From positions 11,848,605 through 11,912,604 of the forward strand of contig OX459103.1 of NCBI GenBank assembly GCA_949775045.1: DNA of 64,000 nt. The letters are read 5' to 3'. The translations under genes were made by a program, and so were the position numbers. The notes below the pieces were generated by a model that had not been told where the DNA came from, did no database searches, and worked only from the letters and a program-made list of their open reading frames with translations. The stretch comes from Metridium senile. Lineage: Eukaryota; Cnidaria; Anthozoa; Actiniaria; Metridiidae. This document shows, piece by piece, positions 24,401-43,368 of this stretch (within the stretch, counting starts at the first letter, position 1; each line of letters begins with the position of its first letter).

Positions 24401-24663
24401 CTACAATCATGTGCAAAATACCTTGGGACATTAAATGGTTTTGACATGAAAAAAATTTCAATATCATTTTTCCGTTTCCCCCTCTCCCCCGTTTCAATGT
24501 TGAATTGTGGGAATGTGAAACGGTTGTCATTTGAAAGACCAATTAACATTGCTTAGGGGGTGGAGGGGTTTTGCACATCAAATTGATAGATTTTGCATAT
24601 GTTTTTAAACGCAAACAAAAACGCCCATGAAAAAATGTCCCAACAATTTTGCACATGATTGTA
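24401..24663. mobile_element. MITE family B, copy 1
   Basis: Inverted ends of about 33 bp: CTACAATCATGTGCAAAATA on the left, and the imperfect reverse complement ending TTTTGCACATGATTGTAG on the right. A diverged copy lies at about 61990-62240. Confidence 0.75.
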
Positions 24664-25563
24664 GACTGCAATAATACCATTGGGGGGATGTTTGGAACAG
24701 TTTGCACAATATTATCTTGAATTAGAGGGCCAGGACTTGATTCATGCCAACTGAAATAAACAATTTTCGTCCAGAAATACAATAGTTCTCATATTCAGTA
24801 GAACGTTTTATTCAATAAATTCATTTGGTGTCATTACAAATAAACTTCGTCCTTGTTTCACCACAATAAGATTTACTGTTGAAAAAACTACTAGTTTTTT
24901 TATAATGGCTACCAACGTATTTACTAAATTTTTTGTTGAATTCAGCTATCTAAGGCTTTGGAAAATGTTTTAAGTTGGGAATTAACTTTCTTTTGGAGCA
25001 TTTAAGTTTTATTTGCGATAACAACGTCCCGAATACAGAAGTCTTAAATATGGACAGAAAATCGCAAATAGTCGCACATGCACTACTTCAAACAATCATA
25101 ACTTTTGAACATCTGGATTTTACAAATTGCTCAAATGAAACACCAATCTTTTCATCTGCTATAAGTGGAACTTCTCACTAAGTCCCAAAATTTAGAAATC
25201 AGGCGTTAAAATAATTTTTAGACTATTTGAATAAGCGATTAGTAGTGGTCATTATAATAAAGATAACACCTTAAAATCTATGTGTAGGCACAAATTACTT
25301 TTTAATTTACAAATTACAAAAGATTTTACGGCGCTACGAAATATGGCTTATTTTCAGTTTTTGAAGTGACGCGACTAGACAAGAACTGCCAAAATATTAG
25401 AAGGCTTCCAGCACAACAATAAAATCATTTCTAACCAAATTAAATGAGTTTTAGTTACTAAATAGAACTATAAGATTGGTAACAATTTTGATTTTTTTTC
25501 ATGACTTGATGTTAACATATAGACTTTATACATCTATTCCAATAACCGCAGAGTGCTCTTAGT
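24664..25563. other. intergenic, nothing supported
   Basis: No supported feature. Confidence 0.4.
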
Positions 25564-25832
25564 TATGCACCTATCAATGTCTTGCCCTAACAGGGGGAGT
25601 GCGGGCAAAGTCGGGCTATTGAACATAAACTTTGCCCGAACCTGGTGCTGCTCGATGTTTTTTGACAATACAATACAATATTTTCTTGGACCACAACAGT
25701 AAATAAATGAGTAAGTATATGAATTTGACGTCCCTAGGATACGGGCTATTGACAAAGAGATATGAAAAATGTCAATAGCTCCTGGGTATTCCCGAACTCC
25801 CCCCGTTGGAGCAAGACATTGATAGGTGCATT
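25564..25832. mobile_element. MITE with TIR ATGCACCTATCAATGTCTTG
   Basis: Inverted ends of about 37 bp at 25564-25602 and 25795-25832 enclose a 269-bp element without coding capacity. Confidence 0.8.
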
Positions 25833-26245
25833 AAAAATTGTTTAGCGCGTCATTTTACAATAAAGATAGACAAAGTATATATCATTTTAGAGCTTACATA
25901 ACAGAAAACAAGAATGTGGATATTATATTAAGAACAATTATATATGTAACCAATGCCCCACATAAAAAAACTCAAAATTTGAGCTATTTTAAAAAAAGTA
26001 TAAGTCCAAAAGTTATTATTATTTCGCCGTCATTTTTGCATTATGTCAATCAGCACATACATGTGTTCAAAACCGTGTCCTGTTACAAAATTAGTGTTTA
26101 TAACAAACGATACACAATCTTATTCTCTGTTATATCAGCTTTGAAATGATGTATAGTGTGTCTATTATTATTGAAAAATGACGCGGTAAACACATGTTTA
26201 ACTGAGAGCATGTGAAAGCACCCCGCGAAAGTGGGCCGTATCCTT

Positions 26246-26490
26246 AAAGTTGGTTATTTGGAAATGGTTGATCTGAGACAGATAGGAATTATGGGAGCTC
26301 ATTAAAATTAGAAATGCTTTATCATGCTCACGCTGGAATGTTAATTTTAAAATAGTGCTTTCTTTAATTCATCACCATTCCAAGTGTGATTCAGTAATAC
26401 AATGCATTTGGAGTTTAATGAACTCCTACAATTCCTACCGTTCTTTAGACCAACCATTTCGGATGATAAAGCTTAATTGAAATAGGTGTA
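26246..26490. mobile_element. MITE family A, copy 2 (diverged)
   Basis: Shares with 10151-10410 the words AATGGTTGATCTGAGAC, ATAGGAATT, GGGAGCTCATTAAA and the right end TTAATTGAAATAGGTGTA; the left terminus is eroded. It lies just downstream of the collagen stop codon. Confidence 0.75.
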
Positions 26491-26500
26491 ATCTATCCTT

Positions 26501-33167
<6,667 letters not shown>

Positions 33168-33842
33168 CTTAACTTTCCTTCTTGCATTAAAACGTACGGT
33201 TTAGACGCAGGAAACTACAAATAGAGTCAAACTCGATCTGTGGGACCTCAGACTTTCACCTTTTATGCAGTTGCTTTCACTTCCTCGTTAGCTGAAGTTG
33301 CTAGAAATTTAAGCCAAACTATCCCGTAGTGACGGCGTTTAGCTATAAAACTGCTTATAATAGACACCTATACGGAGATCGATATTGGTTGCGTTGCCAA
33401 AAATGATTAGGGTTAGCAAGGAAAAACATCCGTACGTACAGCCCGTACCAAAAAATATCAATCACTGTTGAATTTGAAATGCGTAAAAGAACTGATTGGG
33501 ATATAAAACCCTACAAATCATAAACCAATTAACATGCAATAATATTTTCTCCTTCGTTTTTTTCCTTCGGGGTAATCATGCAAACTGAATGTGACAAAAA
33601 AGAAAATTAAAAAAACATATCACGCAAACACAATGTGACAGAAAATAAAATAAAAAAAAAACATGTCATGCACCGCTGTTTGACTGGAAAACATATCTTG
33701 CTTGCTCGTCAGTGTGAAAAAAAATATCTTGCACAAAAATTATTTCAACCACGCAGGCTAAAGTTATAAAAAAAAATTAAATACATTTGTATTGTATCTT
33801 TCAGTTTGTTAAAGCTTGTATGACCAGTGATAATTGAAGGCT

Positions 33843-34083
33843 TGTCGCTTGTATCTCGCTCCCAGGAAAAAAATACCCCTAGGAACGTAGTCTGTTGGAG
33901 CTTGTTCCGGAAGTCAAAATTCAAACTTATTTAACGACTTTCTTTGAATGGTTATTTTGATTTTCATTGGTCGACCTAATAAGGTCGACCAATCAGGAAA
34001 GAGCTGAATTTTGACTTCCGGAACAAGCTCCAACAGAGTACGTTCCCAGGGGTATTTATTCTGGGAGCGAGAAACGAGCGACA
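33843..34083. mobile_element. MITE with ~75-bp inverted ends
   Basis: Left end TGTCGCTTGTATCTCGCTCC and onward to GGAGCTTGTTCCGGAAGTCA; the right end is the reverse complement (TGACTTCCGGAACAAGCTCC to the end). A small inner hairpin (GGTCGACC / GGTCGACC) sits near the centre. Confidence 0.85.
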
Positions 34084-34249
34084 AAAGATTACCCCTGGGT
34101 TCCCGAGGATGTGCTCGCAGCGATTACATATAAAGGAAGTAGAAAGAGTGCGTTACCAATGTCACGCAGGATACATGATGTTTGGTCCTCGTACCCAATA
34201 TGCTTTAGTAAGTCAGTCATTTCGTTTACTGATCACTCCTTTAATAAAA

Positions 34250-34342
34250 CCATCACACACACAATGAATCAATCAAACAAACAATTAATCAATCTATTAA
34301 TCAGACAATCAATCAATTCATCGCTCAATCAATCAATCAATA
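34250..34342. repeat. AATC-rich microsatellite
   Basis: Imperfect AATC/CAAT tetranucleotide array. Confidence 0.7.
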
Positions 34343-34436
34343 ATACAGTTTCGCGTTATCTAGCACCAATGTATTATTTGGCAAAAGACACATTTGCACA
34401 GGCAGGGACGGCGGAGCTCCCCCCCCCCCTTAACTA

Positions 34437-34600
34437 TGTGTATTGATTGAGAAAATATATTCGTGTATTGTGAGTCTTAACTTTTGTGTATTGAGAAAAT
34501 ATATTCGTGTATTGTGAGTCTTAACTTTTGTGTATTGAGAACATATATTCGTGTACTGTGAGTAACTTTTGTGCATTGAGAAATATGTTTATGCATTTAA
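34437..34600. repeat. ~54-bp tandem repeat, about three copies
   Basis: The unit contains TGTGTATTGAGAAAATATAT, then TCGTGTATTGTGAGTCTTAA. Three copies, the last diverged and shortened. Confidence 0.9.
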
Positions 34601-36895
34601 AAATATACTTCATTTAAAATATATATATTAGTTGTGCACTAAGAAGTAACATTTTATTCATTTATAACATACTTGTGCCCAAAAATATATATTCAAGCAT
34701 TGTGTATATGGGCCACCGTAGTAAGTAGTGTCTTAACAGTTTAATTATACCAACATTCTTAGCTAATTTGTTATGGATACATGCAATATGATAATCCCAT
34801 TTTAGGTTTTTGTCGAGATATACTCCAAGGTATTTAATGCAGTCTTTTTGTTTAAAAAGGTTAAGAGGGCGTCTCAGTAAGAACGGACCACTCGGTCTGG
34901 GATCCAAAAAATGATTTCCTTTATATTTCTACCATCGAAAGTACTATCTATCCTTATTACAAAACTGGACTTAGAATTGTTCTAAATAAAATATTTCGGC
35001 CGCTAGGCGAATTTTCGTACATCGACCCAAAAACCGCCGAAGGACGCTGATTTTCAAGTTCGCAGAGGCCTACTTTCAAAGTCCATTTTCTCGGCTTTTT
35101 CTTGAAATGAAAACTTATTTTTTGGGTCTAAACTATGGTTTGACGTCTCGTCTGACTAGAAAAAGCAAAATATTTCTTTAGGATGTACAAATTACGAAAA
35201 GTTATTTAAATTTATCGAGGCTACATTATGCGTGACACGAAAAGCAAAGATTAACGGGTCTAGAAAATTGCAAATTTCTCAAAAGTGCAACCTATCCCCG
35301 ATATAAAACATCATTCTACCTTGAGATGAGATGCTATTTAGTAGTTCTGTGCAATAAAATTTGTGGCACATTGCGTTTTGAAGAATTTGACGAAGCCCAA
35401 ACTTGTACATTTTTCCAGATATTTCCTTGCGTGACACGACTTGCCGTTGAGTCTAGACAACGTCAATCCTTATAAAAAGTAAAAAATAACAAATAATAGC
35501 TAGAAGTTTATATTCAGGTGTTACTATCCGTCATAATTAGATATTTTAGCTCCATTAAAATTTTACCACAATAATGTTTTTTTTTAATGAACAATTTGCA
35601 TAATTATATGCCGAATTCAAGTTGTCTAACAATATTCACATTTAAACAAAGATTTATATCTAGAAAATCCTCGTCTATTAATCTTGAAACATGATTGTCA
35701 TATTAAGTTGGATAAAACCTGGATGTTTTTTAAATCTTTTATATATTTTAATTGAGTTGCTTTATGAGATTATACAATTGTGCACGATACAAATATGATT
35801 CACCATGATGCATGTTTTTCTCTAAATGTGCTAAATAGCGGTGATGCCATTTTTCTTTTTCTTCTTTTAAAAAAAAAATCAGAGTTGATAGAAAGCGACT
35901 TGATTCTTCTACGAGTAAGAACACGAGTGAACACGAGTGAAAAAATAAAATAAGATAATAAAGAAAAAATGAAAGAAAAAAAATAGAAATGAGAAAATAA
36001 TGGAAATGAAAAAAAAAAGACGAAAACAAACCCCGAAAATAAGCCCAAACAGGCATGAATGTATCAAATGTATGCAAATGCACATTTAAAAAAAGTACAA
36101 TATAATGTCTATCCCGTGAACGGTTCAATGGGATTGAGAAGGTAGGGGGCCTTTCCCCTTCCTTCCCTATCCCCTTCCCCTCCCTTCCCCTCCCCAATCC
36201 CCTCGAACCGTTCACAGACTATATAAAGTCAATTTAATGCATCGAAAATTGATAAGGATTATAATTAACTATATAAAGTTTGAGATCACAATGTTTCCAT
36301 AAAGTATAAATAAACGTGTTACGCCTATTTTAAAAGAATCCATGGGATTGAACAAGAACACATATGACATAATGGTAATATGGCACACCCTGCACCTGAT
36401 TTGTCTTGTATCACAGCCAAAGCCGGATTTTGATTGCATTGCTATTTGATAGCTATATACGTTAAGGTAATTGGCTACTTTTGAACGCCTTTTGGAGTTT
36501 AACAATATTTTCAAAAGTAGCCAGTCACCTTAAACATTTGTTAAACATTGTGATTTCAAATTTTATATAGTTCATTACAAGTAATTCAGTTCAATTTTTG
36601 ATGCATTATATTAACATTATACTGCATTTGTTAACGTCCATTTGCATGGACTGCCGTAATTAATTGTGAAACGATAATTTTTGAATATGAATTCATTAAA
36701 ATCCTATTATTTCTTCTTTTTATTTCTGTTTATTAAACTATAATTCTATTTTTCAAATATTTTAGTAATACCACTAGCTTTGATACATTCATGTCTAGTT
36801 GGGCCTATTTTTTTTGGTTATTTCTTTTTTTCTTTTCTATTTGTCTCATTTTCATTTTCATTTTTTCATATTCATTTATTATTTCATTTCATTTT

Positions 36896-37168
36896 TGCTA
36901 CTCGTGTTCACTCGTTGCTCATGTTTACTCGCGTTCACTCGTGTACACTCGTGCTCACTCGTGTTTACTCATGTTCAATCGTGTTTACTCATGTTCAATC
37001 GTGTTCACTCGTGTTCACTCGTGTTTCCTCGTGTTCCGACTCGTGTTCACTGGTGTTCATTCGTGTTCACTCGTGTACACTCTTGTTTAATCGTGTTCAC
37101 TCTTGTTTACTCGTGTTCACTCGTGTTTACTCGTGTTCACTCGTGTTTACTTGTGTTCTGACTCGTGT
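36896..37168. repeat. ~10-bp minisatellite (TCGTGTTCAC)n
   Basis: About 25 imperfect units of TCGTGTTCAC/TCGTGTTTAC in the right arm of the foldback element. The matching place in the left arm (35915-35942) has only two or three units. Confidence 0.9.
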
Positions 37169-37954
37169 TGAGTTTTAGACGACATCTCCAAATCAACAAT
37201 ATGCAAATATGTATTAGTCATCGACATCCAAGCGAGCACCAAGAACCTGTCGCTATCCACAGCTGATCAATGTGATCAATGTTGACATGTCAAAAGCAAT
37301 GAAAGTCGATTTTCAATGTTACTGTCGATTTTGTTCACGTGAGTATTTGTTTACACCCTTTCGAATTTTTTAAGTGAAAATATTTGTATATAGTCTATGC
37401 ACAAGCAGCCCAACAAGTTGACCTGAGAATCTTAAGATCCAATAAAATTAACATTTTGTTATTCTTAGAGCGCGCGGTTTGGCTTCCTATGTTGATTGGT
37501 TTGACATATCGTCATTACATTCATTTAACTGGACCAACTCTGTAGTTCCTCTCCAGCAGCGTATTTTACAAGCTGATGTATAACTACAAAGACTAAAATC
37601 CATTCTTTCACAAGATAGTTTTACTCACTGCAAACTTGGTGCAACACGATAGTTTTACTCACTGCAAGCTTGGTACAACTAATTAACAAACTGTAAATTT
37701 GTAAATTTCATTTCTGAAGTCATTAATAATTCATGACAAAAGTAGTCTGGCAAAGACAGCCATGTACTGTATTTAATAAATCATTGATAATTTACAAATT
37801 ATTGTATCGAAAGGCTTTATTCTCTTTAGATATTAATTCAGACTTTTAAAACATTAAAAAGTTCACCGCTATTTTGCATATTTAGTATAAAACATGCATC
37901 ATGGTGAATCATATTTGCCTCGTTCTCATAAAACAACTCAGTTAAAATAAATAC

Positions 37955-38613
37955 GCTGGGCTGGCAGTGTACTGAAATCGGCGTTTTTAAGCGTGATTTT
38001 GAATAACTTTTTATAGTTAAGTCGGATCAACTTCAAATTTTATATGTGAAGAGTACACACCAAAAGAAAATATTTCTTCTTTTCACTTTTACAAATGTTA
38101 CGATTTTTGGCGGGAAAATGATGTCACCAATTTTAGTGGGAAATTGAAATAAGGGGGTTATGCAAAATTTTAAAATGCGCATTTGAAAGAACTCATTGAG
38201 ATATGTTCAAAACCAAAGAGATAACAGTCAGAGTCAAATTTAATCAAAATATATGATTTTTTGAAGTTTAGAATTTTTTTCTATTTTACACAAAAATGCA
38301 ATTTTCAAAAAATTATAACTTTAGATTAAATTTGACTTTGACTATTATCTCTTCGGTTTTGAACGTATCTCAATGAGTTCTTTCAAATGCGCATGTTAAA
38401 ATTTTGCATTACCCTCGTTTTAGATTTTCCTCTGAAATTGATGACGTCATTTTCCCGCCAAAAATCGTAACATTTGTAAAAGTGAAAAGAAGAAATTTTT
38501 TCTTTTGGTGTGTACTCTTAACATATACAATTTGAAGTTGATCAGACTTAACTATAAAAAGTTATTCAAAATCACGCTTAAAAACGCCGATTTCAGTACA
38601 CTGCCAGCCCAGC
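37955..38613. mobile_element. nested foldback element
   Basis: A 659-bp inverted repeat beginning GCTGGGCTGGCAGTGTACTG and ending with its complement. The arms (37955 to about 38235 and about 38325 to 38613) are nearly identical, with a spacer of about 90 bp. It lies inside the right arm of the 4.6-kb foldback element and breaks its pairing, so it is younger. Confidence 0.88.
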
Positions 38614-40670
38614 TTGAAAAGATTTAAAAGCCATCCAGGTTTTATCCAACTTAATATAAGAATCATGCTTCATTGATTAATAGATGAAGATTTTCTAAAT
38701 ATAAAACTTAGTTTAAATGTGAATGTTGTTAGACAATTTGACTTAACTTTGACATATAATTATGCAAATTTTTCATTAAAAAAAAAACATTATTGTGGTA
38801 AAATTTAAATGGAGCTAAAATATCTAATGATGACGGATAGTAACACCTGAATATAAACTTCTAGCTATTATTTGTTATTTTTTTATTTTTGTAAGGATTG
38901 ACGTTGTCTAGACTCAACGGCAAGTCGTGTCACGCAAGGAAATATCTGGAAAAATGTACAAGTTTGGGCTTCGTCAAATTCTTCAAAACGCAATGTGCCA
39001 CAAATTTTATTGCACAGAACTACTAAATAGCATCTCATCTCAAGATAGAATGATGTTTTATATCGGGGATAGGTTGCACTTTTGAGAAATTTGCAATTTT
39101 CTAAACCCGTTAATCTTTGCTTTTCGTGTCACGCATAAAGTAGTCTCGATAAATTTAAATAACTTTTCGTAATTTGTACATCCTAAAGAAATATTTTGCT
39201 TTTTCTAGTCAGACGAGACGTCAAACCATAGTTTAGACCCAAAAAATAAGTTTTCATTTCAAGAAAAAGCCGAGAAAATGGACTTTGAAAGTAGGCCTCT
39301 GCGAACTTGAAAATCAGCGTCCTTCGGCGGTTTTTGGGTCGATGTACGAAAATTCGCCTAGCGGCCGAAATATTTTATTTAGAACAATTCTAAGTCCAGT
39401 TTTGTAATAAGGATAGATAGTACTTTCGATGGTAGAAATATAAGGGAAATCGTTTTTTGGATCCCAGACCGAGTGGTCCGTTCTTACTTCGACGCCCTCT
39501 TAATATTCATAGTTATTTTTTTGTTTGTCGAGGTTACGATCATGTAGTTAGTCTTTTTCATATTAATCGACAACTTATTCATTATACAATACTTCATAAT
39601 TAGTTCTAGGTCTTCGTTGATGACTTGTTCAATTATAAGCGGGTTAGTGTGTTAAAAAAAAAATAGTAATGTCATCAGCAAAGATACGAAAGCTTAGTCT
39701 TTTTGATACATTAGGTAAGTCATTGATATATAATAAAAATAGCAATGGTCCTAAAGTGGAGCCTTGTGGAATTCAACAAGTAATTGTTTTATGAGAAGAT
39801 GTTGCTTCATTTATTTTAACAAATTGCTTACGATCTAAGCTAAGCCCCTGATACCGTACTTATGTAGCTTCATTAGTAAGATTTCATGATTAATTATATC
39901 GAAGGCTTTAGAGAAATCTAAAAATATACCACATGTGGTTTCTTTCTTATATATTGATGTATTTAATTTATTTGTAATTTCTAGCACTGCTTGCTCGGTT
40001 GAATGGTTCTTTCTAAACCCAAATTGATGTTCAAATATTATGTTGTGTTGTCTAGAAAATGAATGAGCTGATTGTAGACTAATCTTCAATTCGTGAACTA
40101 AAGTATGCTTTCTTAGATTTTTTATCAGATTGTTTAGCATATTGGAGCTGAGTAAGTTTTATAGGCAGTCATCTTTTAGGGATCATCATGTATGAAGAAA
40201 TGCGTTTTATACATTTTTTTTTTTTTTCTTATTGACTGTAATAGTCCTGGAGTTAACCATGGTTTTCAATTCTAAATTGTTTTGCTTTGTTTTTCGACAT
40301 TTTCTTCATAGGAGCATGCTTATCGATAACTTGTTGTATTTTGTTTTGTAACAATTTGTCCAGCTAATTGTGTTCAGTTCATCAAGATAATGCGTATTAC
40401 TAAAAACTTTATAGTTCCTATAATATGCGTTTAGAATGTGATTTTTTACTCTATTCTGATTTATGATGCAAAATACTGGCAAGTGGTCTGATACATCGGC
40501 CGTCAATATACCTGAGGTTATAGTACTGTTGAAAACATTAGTGTAAATGTGATCAATATCAGAGTTGCCGAATGATCAGTTATTCTGGTGGGCTTTGTTA
40601 TTATAGGATAACAATAGTTAGCATAAAGCATGTTGATATAATCCTCTGTTTGTGGATGTTTATGTAGTAT

Positions 40671-41190
40671 GTAAAAAACGAGCAGCAGTGTTTTATCAAG
40701 GATAAAAACCCGAGCGCAGCGAGGGTTTTTGATCCTTGATAAAACACGTGCTGCGAGTTTTTTATATAGCTTAAAAAACTCCAACACTTATTCAAAACTA
40801 AATTATAAAAGTTTCTTGAAGAAAAGTCCAATTTGGAGACAAAATTTATTTGCAAGGTACAATGCGCATGCTCATATCACACCATGCACCATTAAGCACC
40901 ACATTTGGCATCCCATATTTGAGAAAGGTCGTGTATAATATAGTAGGATATTGATAGCATTGTTTCGGGTGATGCCTCTAGTAAAGGTCAATGATGAGAG
41001 ATTAAAACTGAGACCTTTACAAGTGTCATAGGTACATAAAGACACACGTACCTTTATCATAAAGACACATGTGTTTTTATATAATGTACCTATGGCAGTG
41101 TTTTATGGGGTATAAAGGTCATGCATGTGACCAAATTGGAATGCCCCGATTGGACTGATAGCTTATGAATTATTAATGAGTTTTTTAACT
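40671..41190. mobile_element. MITE inserted in the LINE endonuclease
   Basis: About 520 bp separate two halves of the LINE frame (…ILGDINI… ends near 41195; …HPQTEDYINMLYANY… resumes at 40660). The ends are roughly inverted (GTAAAAAACGAGC / GAGTTTTTTAAC). Inside are a strong hairpin at 40683-40752 (GTTTTATCAAGGATAAAAAC arm) and a second inverted motif around 41025-41080 (CATAGGTACATAAAGACAC). Edges are approximate. Confidence 0.6.
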
Positions 41191-42877
41191 AAGTTTAAAA
41201 AAGTTATGTTTATATCTCCTAGGATATATACTTCATAGTTATTTGTGTTTAGATATCTTATTGTTTCTTCTAGTTTACTAGAAAATTCACTAAAATTTGC
41301 ATTGGGATGTCTATAAATGCATCCGATTATTAGACTCTTTTTTCTGGTAGAGCCATTATTTAGCTCGATCCAACAGGATTCGACCGAGTCTAAATTTAGA
41401 TCAATATCTGGTCTATGGTTTGGACTAAGTGAATTGGACACATTTAGAGCGGCACCGCCAGCCATTGTTGGCGAGTCGTTATGAAAAAACTTATATGAAG
41501 GTATATCAATGTTAGATATTGACTTATCGTTAAGCCGAGTTTCGGTTACAGCTAATACATGCGGATTTGTATTCATAGTAGATAATAGATTATTAAGAGA
41601 ATCGATGTTCTTGGATAAGCTTCTGATATTACAATGCAGAAGTGTTAGATTTTTGTTAGATTCACAGTCAGAAAATGCTTTGTTAAATTTTTCTATCGTA
41701 TAATACGATGAAAAGGGAATTTCAAGCATAATGTCAAAATAACCTATCTTAGGTAGAATTGTGCCATACAGGTCTTCGTAAGCCTCATCATCAGAGCTTT
41801 GATCTAAGTTTGGGATCATTTGGCATCTTGGTAGTTTAAGTTTCTCTGCGTAATTAGTTACTTCGTATAAGTCTCTCATAGTTGTAATTGTATAAACAGG
41901 GCTATTATCGCTTTCCCTTAGTAGTATCTTCCCGTTGACAGTCCAGATGTATTTAAAGTCATTTGTTTTCTTGAACTTTTTCCCCTTGTTTTGGTCAGTG
42001 ATTCGTTGATGTAGATTTTCGGATCCGCGCGGTCTGATCTTCTAGATGTTGCATTAAATGAAGGTAAAGAGTTTGCTGTTTTGCAAATCATCTTTTTCCT
42101 TGCTTTATACACATTTTCTCTTTGATATTTCTTCTTGTAAAATTGACGATAAGTCTATTTTTAGCATTCTTATTGTCAGGTAATGGATGAGATGTAGAAA
42201 TATCTGTATCCTTTATTTCCACATTAAGAATCTGACCGATTTCTTTGACAATTTGGTTTGTTTCTATGTCTTTATCGTTGGTGATTCCTGTTATTTCAAG
42301 ACAATTCCTTCGGATATATTGCTCAATCTCATCGATGGCTTCTTCATTCGAGTCGCTTGTGTATCTTAGGTTTCCAAGTTTAGTATTCTGATCATCAATT
42401 TGGTCTTTGAAATCAATGATTGCTTTCTTTGCTTTTTGAAGTTGATTACAGACTTCATCATATTTCTTTGATAGAAATTCCTGAGAATTGCTATGCATCG
42501 CTCGTTTAAGTCCTTTGTCGCCATTTTAACGGCTTTCCCAATTTGAATTTGTATTTCTTTCTTCAATTCCTCCTTCAATTCGTCCTTCATCTCATCTTTC
42601 AGTTTCTTTAAATCAATGTCGAGTTTACCTGTCATTTTGAATCTTTCTAATATTGAATTCAGTTTAGTTTTATGTAGTAGTTCTAGCGATCTCAATACAC
42701 GTCTTAACACCACGGAGTCATAGTCATTCTAAGAATTATCTTTTTGGGGATTTCTTGAAGATAAAAAGTTAAATAAAACATCATAATGAGAAATAATACT
42801 GAAAAACGAGAAAATTTTTGTAGCATCACTAAGGTTACGAGTGTCTATTTTTATAGATAGGAAATAGCTTAGCCCCC

Positions 42878-42880
42878 CTC

Positions 42881-42914
<34 letters not shown>
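42878..42914. repeat. poly-C tract
   Basis: A run of more than 30 C abuts the left edge of the large palindrome. It is a likely weak point for sequencing or assembly. Confidence 0.95.
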
Positions 42915-42916
<2 letters not shown>

Positions 42917-43298
42917 CCAAAAAAACAAGAGTTCTGCAACATGTGCTCCCGTGGGAGCAGGGGAGTCAAGCCATGGGAGCCATCCCATCGGAGCCACGCT
43001 ATGGGAGCCGGGGTGTATATCACGCTATGGGAGCTGTTCCGTCGGAGCCATGTCATGGGAGCTTCGACAGTGAGCTATTTTAAGTCACACAATCTGATTT
43101 GTAGATTTAATTATTTATTTCATATTACTCATTTTTTTTTTTTCATTTCCTATATTTTAATAATTTCCATTTTTTGCCGATTTCATATATATATATATTT
43201 TTTTCTAATATTCGATTTCATTCTTTAAACTTACGATATTTTACTCGATTTATTTAATTTTATAGATGGTATAAAAGATTTTTCCAAATAAATTGAAG

Positions 43299-43368
43299 TG
43301 CCAACGCTGAGGCTCGAACCCTTGAATGCATGATCCGGAGACCAGATCATTACCATTACGCCACGACA
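43299..43368 (-). repeat. tRNA-like sequence, left palindrome arm
   Basis: A Pol III A-box-like TGGCGTAATGG and B-box-like GGTTCGAGCC lie at tRNA spacing, with a five-base-pair anticodon-type stem (GATCT/GGATC). The acceptor and T stems pair poorly and the base before the anticodon is not T, so it is tRNA-derived rather than a working tRNA. Confidence 0.45.

Larger units (their letters stand above)
34865..39499. mobile_element. 4.6-kb foldback element with TTAA at both ends
   Basis: A 4635-bp insertion in the LINE, flanked by TTAA (34861-34864 and 39500-39503). Removing it with one TTAA restores the LINE reading frame. The ends are GAGGGCGTC and GACGCCCTC, and the inverted arms run inward for over 1 kb (34865 to about 36290, against about 36540 to 39499), leaving a small loop near 36300-36530. 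The right arm is longer because it contains a second foldback element (37955-38613), an expanded minisatellite (36896-37168) and unpaired DNA at 37170-37860. No transposase frame was found, so it is non-autonomous. TTAA suggests piggyBac, but a TA duplication (mariner-like, element starting AGAGGG) fits equally well. Confidence 0.88.
34640..42713 (-). mobile_element. two-ORF LINE, decayed, split by insertions
   Basis: Read from 42713 downward. ORF1 remains at 42713-42088 (lysine/glutamate-rich coiled coil, then IEQYIRRNCLEITGI), with a frameshift. ORF2 starts with an APE endonuclease at 41879-41195 (LTLLHCNIRSLSKN, VLAVTETRL, IGCIYRHPNANF, YILGDINI) and continues at 40787-40306 (TDHSA, SDHLPVFCII). 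The RT follows at 40140-39530: [30 protein letters not shown], then, after a frame change, IPQGSTLGPLLFLLYINDL and FADD. It resumes at 34860-34662 (KYLGVYLDKNLKWDYH). Two insertions interrupt it: a foldback element (34865-39499) and a MITE (about 40671-41190). The 3' end is lost. CR1/L2-like, dead. Confidence 0.85.

Noticed and set aside
36780..37178. Val/Phe/Thr/Arg/His/Ser/Cys repeat frames in three frames
   Set aside because: All three are readings of the 10-bp minisatellite in the foldback arm; equal openness in three frames is a repeat effect.
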